A stretch of 64,000 bases of DNA from positions 1 to 64,000 of the forward strand of contig JAZOUD010000143.1 of assembly GCA_045658005.1 (NCBI GenBank), given 5' to 3'. Position 1 is the first letter of the stretch; the number at the start of each line of letters is the position of its first letter. Shown in pieces: positions 62,453-64,000 of this stretch. The position numbers and the translations under genes were made by a program. The notes under the pieces were generated by a model that saw only the letters and a program-made list of their open reading frames with translations, did no database searches and was not told the origin of the DNA. The stretch comes from UBA2862 sp045658005. GTDB lineage: Bacteria > Bacillota > Clostridia > Christensenellales > Aristaeellaceae.

Positions 62453-63080
62453 GGTCAACAGACATGAGGCCGGCGTGCGCTATGCCGAACGCCTCGCCGC
62501 CTACGGATATGCCGCCTTTGTCTTCGATTTCTGCGGCGGCAGCGCGGGCGGCACGCAGAACCGAAGCGACGGAAGCAATTCGGAGATGTCAGTTCTGACG
62601 GAGGCCTCGGACCTGTCGGCGGTGCTCGACGCCGCGAAGGCGTGGCCGTTTGTGGACAGCGATAAGATCTTCCTCCTCGGTGGCAGCCAGGGCGGCCTGG
62701 TCACCATTATCACGGGCTGCGAGCGCCAGGACGAGCTCGCGGGCATGATGCTGATGTATCCCGCGCTCTCCGCCAAAGCAGACAGCCAGGCCAACAGCTA
62801 TGCCTCGCCCGAGGATGTGCCGCTGTTCGGCGGCTGGATGCACGTGGGCAGGAACTACAACACCGACCTGTGGCAGGTGGATTTTGACCAACTGCTTGCG
62901 TCCTGCCGTGGAAAGCTGCTCCTCCTCCATGGAGACCGGGACAGCACAGTCGATGTCTCCTGGTCCGAGAAAGCCGTTGAAATCATACCGGACTGCGAAT
63001 TCCACGTCATTTCCGGCGGTGGACATGAGTTCTACGGCCAGCCCTTTGAGGACGCGATGGGGTATAATCGATGGACAGCT
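62453..63080 (+). pseudogene. Alpha/beta-hydrolase, N-terminally truncated
   Basis: In the same frame as the flavodoxin fragment, YAERLAAYGYAAFVFDFCGG begins in mid-domain. The nucleophile elbow LLGGSQGGLV, LLLLHGDRDSTVDVSW (Asp) and VISGGGHEFYGQP (His) are intact, as in ferulic-acid-esterase-like hydrolases. The N-terminal strand with the oxyanion HG motif is absent and no start codon with a ribosome site exists. After FEDAMGYN (~63070) the frame continues as unrelated residues to 63266. The join to the flavodoxin piece is probably a deletion scar. Confidence 0.6.
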
Positions 63081-63135
63081 CAACGATGCGGATTAACGAG
63101 AACAGGAACGAAAGACACTGTTGGAGGTGCAATCC

Positions 63136-63366
63136 ATGGCGCTTATTCAGATGGAATTCAAGTCCGAGACACTGAAGCGAACGGTACCCGTGAATGTCAT
63201 TCTTCCGATCGAAAAGTTCAAGGGGCCCTATCCGACCCTGTACCTGTTGCACGGACTAACCGATAACTGCAACGGCTGGCTCAGCTACAGCAGAATCCGC
63301 CTTTGGGCAGAGGACAGCGGGCTCGCGGTCGTTATGCCGTCCGGGGAAAACTCGTTCTATATAATC
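63136..63366 (+). pseudogene. Esterase (tributyrin-esterase/EstD-like), 5' fragment
   Basis: A native start is kept: ATG 63136 with TTGGAGGTG. MALIQMEFKSETLKRTVPVN, then YPTLYLLHGLTDNCNGWLSY and VVMPSGENSFYI is the N-terminal third of a family of small esterases. The nucleophile region GLSMGG is missing because the frame passes into DNA-methylase sequence at ~63367. Confidence 0.6.
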
Positions 63367-63590
63367 CCCCGCTGGATCGTCATCAGCAACTTCCAGGAGT
63401 TCCGCATTCACGACATGAACAATCCCCATCCGCATCTCGATCAGCCAGTTCCACGGCATCGAGATCAACGACCTCGCCGTCATGGCCGCCTATGGCATTA
63501 AAAAGGGCGATCCGGCCTTTGCCAGCGAAAGCGCCTGCGTCGCGCTGCTGATGAAGCTGTATCAGGCATTGACGGGCGTCAGGAACGGCC
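63367..63590 (+). pseudogene. Three joined pieces of a MmeI/YeeA-like DNA methylase
   Basis: The piece at 63367-63425 reads IPRWIVISNFQEFRIHDMNN. A second piece in another frame, at ~63428-63481, reads PIRISISQFHGIEINDLAV, and the third, directly after, reads AAYGIKKGDPAFASESACVA then LLMKLYQALTGV. The order and motifs match the N-terminal, central and C-terminal ends of class I DNA methyltransferases of the type IIL/MmeI group (NFREF, QFYGIEINDFAV, DAAYGYK--LYQ-LT). The catalytic NPPY motif is lost. This is a collapsed remnant of a restriction-modification gene. Confidence 0.6.
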
Positions 63591-63603
63591 GTGATCCACA
63601 TGA

Positions 63604-63641
63604 AAAGGGCTGTAAGAGTCTCGAACCTGTTACAGCCCTTT
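63604..63641 (-). terminator. Terminator of eno (minus strand)
   Basis: AAAGGGCTGTAA (63604-63615) and TTACAGCCCTTT (63630-63641), a perfect 12-base stem. On the minus strand it ends in a T run just after the eno stop. Confidence 0.8.
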
Positions 63642-63657
63642 GTCTCGTGTTTGACCG

Positions 63658-64000
63658 TCAGAGCTTCACGTTAAAGGCGTCGAAGCCGGGATACACGGCG
63701 TTTGCGCCGAGGTTCTCCTCGATGCGAAGCAGCTGGTTGTACTTCGCCACGCGCTCGGAGCGGCTGGGCGCGCCGGTCTTGATCTGCCGGGTGTTCAGCG
63801 CCACGGCCAGGTCGGCGATGGTGGTGTCCTCGGTCTCGCCGGAGCGGTGGGAGGTCACGGCGGTGTAACCGGCCTTGTGGGCCATCTTGATGGCCTCTAG
63901 GGTCTCGGACACAGAGCCGATCTGGTTCAGCTTGATGAGGATGCTGTTGCCGCAGCCCAGCTGGATGCCCTTGACCAGGCGCTCGGTGTTGGTGACGAAC
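63658..64000 (-). CDS. eno: Enolase, C-terminal part (cut by window edge)
   Basis: The last ~113 residues of enolase on the minus strand, the glycolytic enzyme that interconverts 2-phosphoglycerate and phosphoenolpyruvate. TNTERLVKGIQLGCGNSILI, KLNQIGSVSETLEAI with the catalytic lysine, SHRSGETEDTTIADLAV, and QIKTGAPSRSERVAKYNQLL are unmistakable. The rest of the gene lies beyond base 64000. It uses strongly G/C-ending codons, unlike the decayed genes to its left, and so marks the return to core chromosome. Confidence 0.95.
   Translation of the reverse strand, partial: FVTNTERLVKGIQLGCGNSILIKLNQIGSVSETLEAIKMAHKAGYTAVTSHRSGETEDTTIADLAVALNTRQIKTGAPSRSERVAKYNQLLRIEENLGANAVYPGFDAFNVKL

Overview
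The window looks like a chromosomal segment of a GC-rich, anaerobic, spore-forming member of the Clostridia, probably of gut type. This is inferred from a SipL-like DUF3794/LysM protein, a remnant of a Clostridia-type Fe-hydrogenase/GGDEF/EAL fusion, a Bacillus-type LexA box, DUF1848, strong GGAGG ribosome-binding sites and sigma-A promoters. No rRNA, intact tRNA, CRISPR array or insertion sequence was found. The species cannot be fixed from the sequence alone.

Layout. 1-10.6 kb: end of thrC, a SipL-like protein, a tandem-OB SSB with a LexA box, a C69 dipeptidase, a pfkB-ktrB-ktrA operon and a PrsA-like foldase with a coiled-coil insertion. 10.7-16.6 kb: an FTR-like Cys protein, an amidohydrolase, an AlkD-like glycosylase, an HD-GYP phosphodiesterase, YdcF and CapA proteins. 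16.7-26.3 kb: a signal-peptide/aminotransferase-tail protein, sbcDC, a Nudix hydrolase, a frameshifted alpha-helical protein, an exported prephenate dehydratase and a Y-family polymerase/YolD/XRE module. 26.4-35.5 kb: an amino-acid ABC system with an unusual SBP-permease fusion, a GH13 enzyme, a truncated PepX, a broken GGDEF gene and a DUF1848 protein.

35.6-43.5 kb is the most coherent possible new system. A cobalamin riboswitch with a readable terminator/antiterminator precedes an AstE/AspA-type metallohydrolase, a complete dipeptide/nickel-type ABC importer and a type-I binding-protein lipoprotein. 43.5-46.2 kb is a metal-efflux operon: ArsR-type sensor with operator, free-standing HMA chaperone and P1B-ATPase. 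46.2-51.4 kb holds a MATE exporter, a PAP2 phosphatase, a double-glycine-leader SH3 protein and glgB.

51.4-63.6 kb is a decayed, island-like region. It has a frameshifted VOC protein, an exported tyrosine phosphatase, a wrecked hydrogenase/GGDEF/EAL gene, an amber-interrupted phosphoesterase and a tRNA-Arg 3' half that begins in the anticodon loop (an attachment-site-like remnant). These are followed by an AddAB-like helicase/nuclease pair of visibly lower GC, with an in-frame TGA in the AddB-like partner, and then a mosaic of gene fragments including pieces of a MmeI-like DNA methylase. The window closes in eno on the minus strand. Several genes across the window look like 5' and 3' ends joined by internal deletions. 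Whether this is genome decay or an assembly artefact cannot be told from the sequence.
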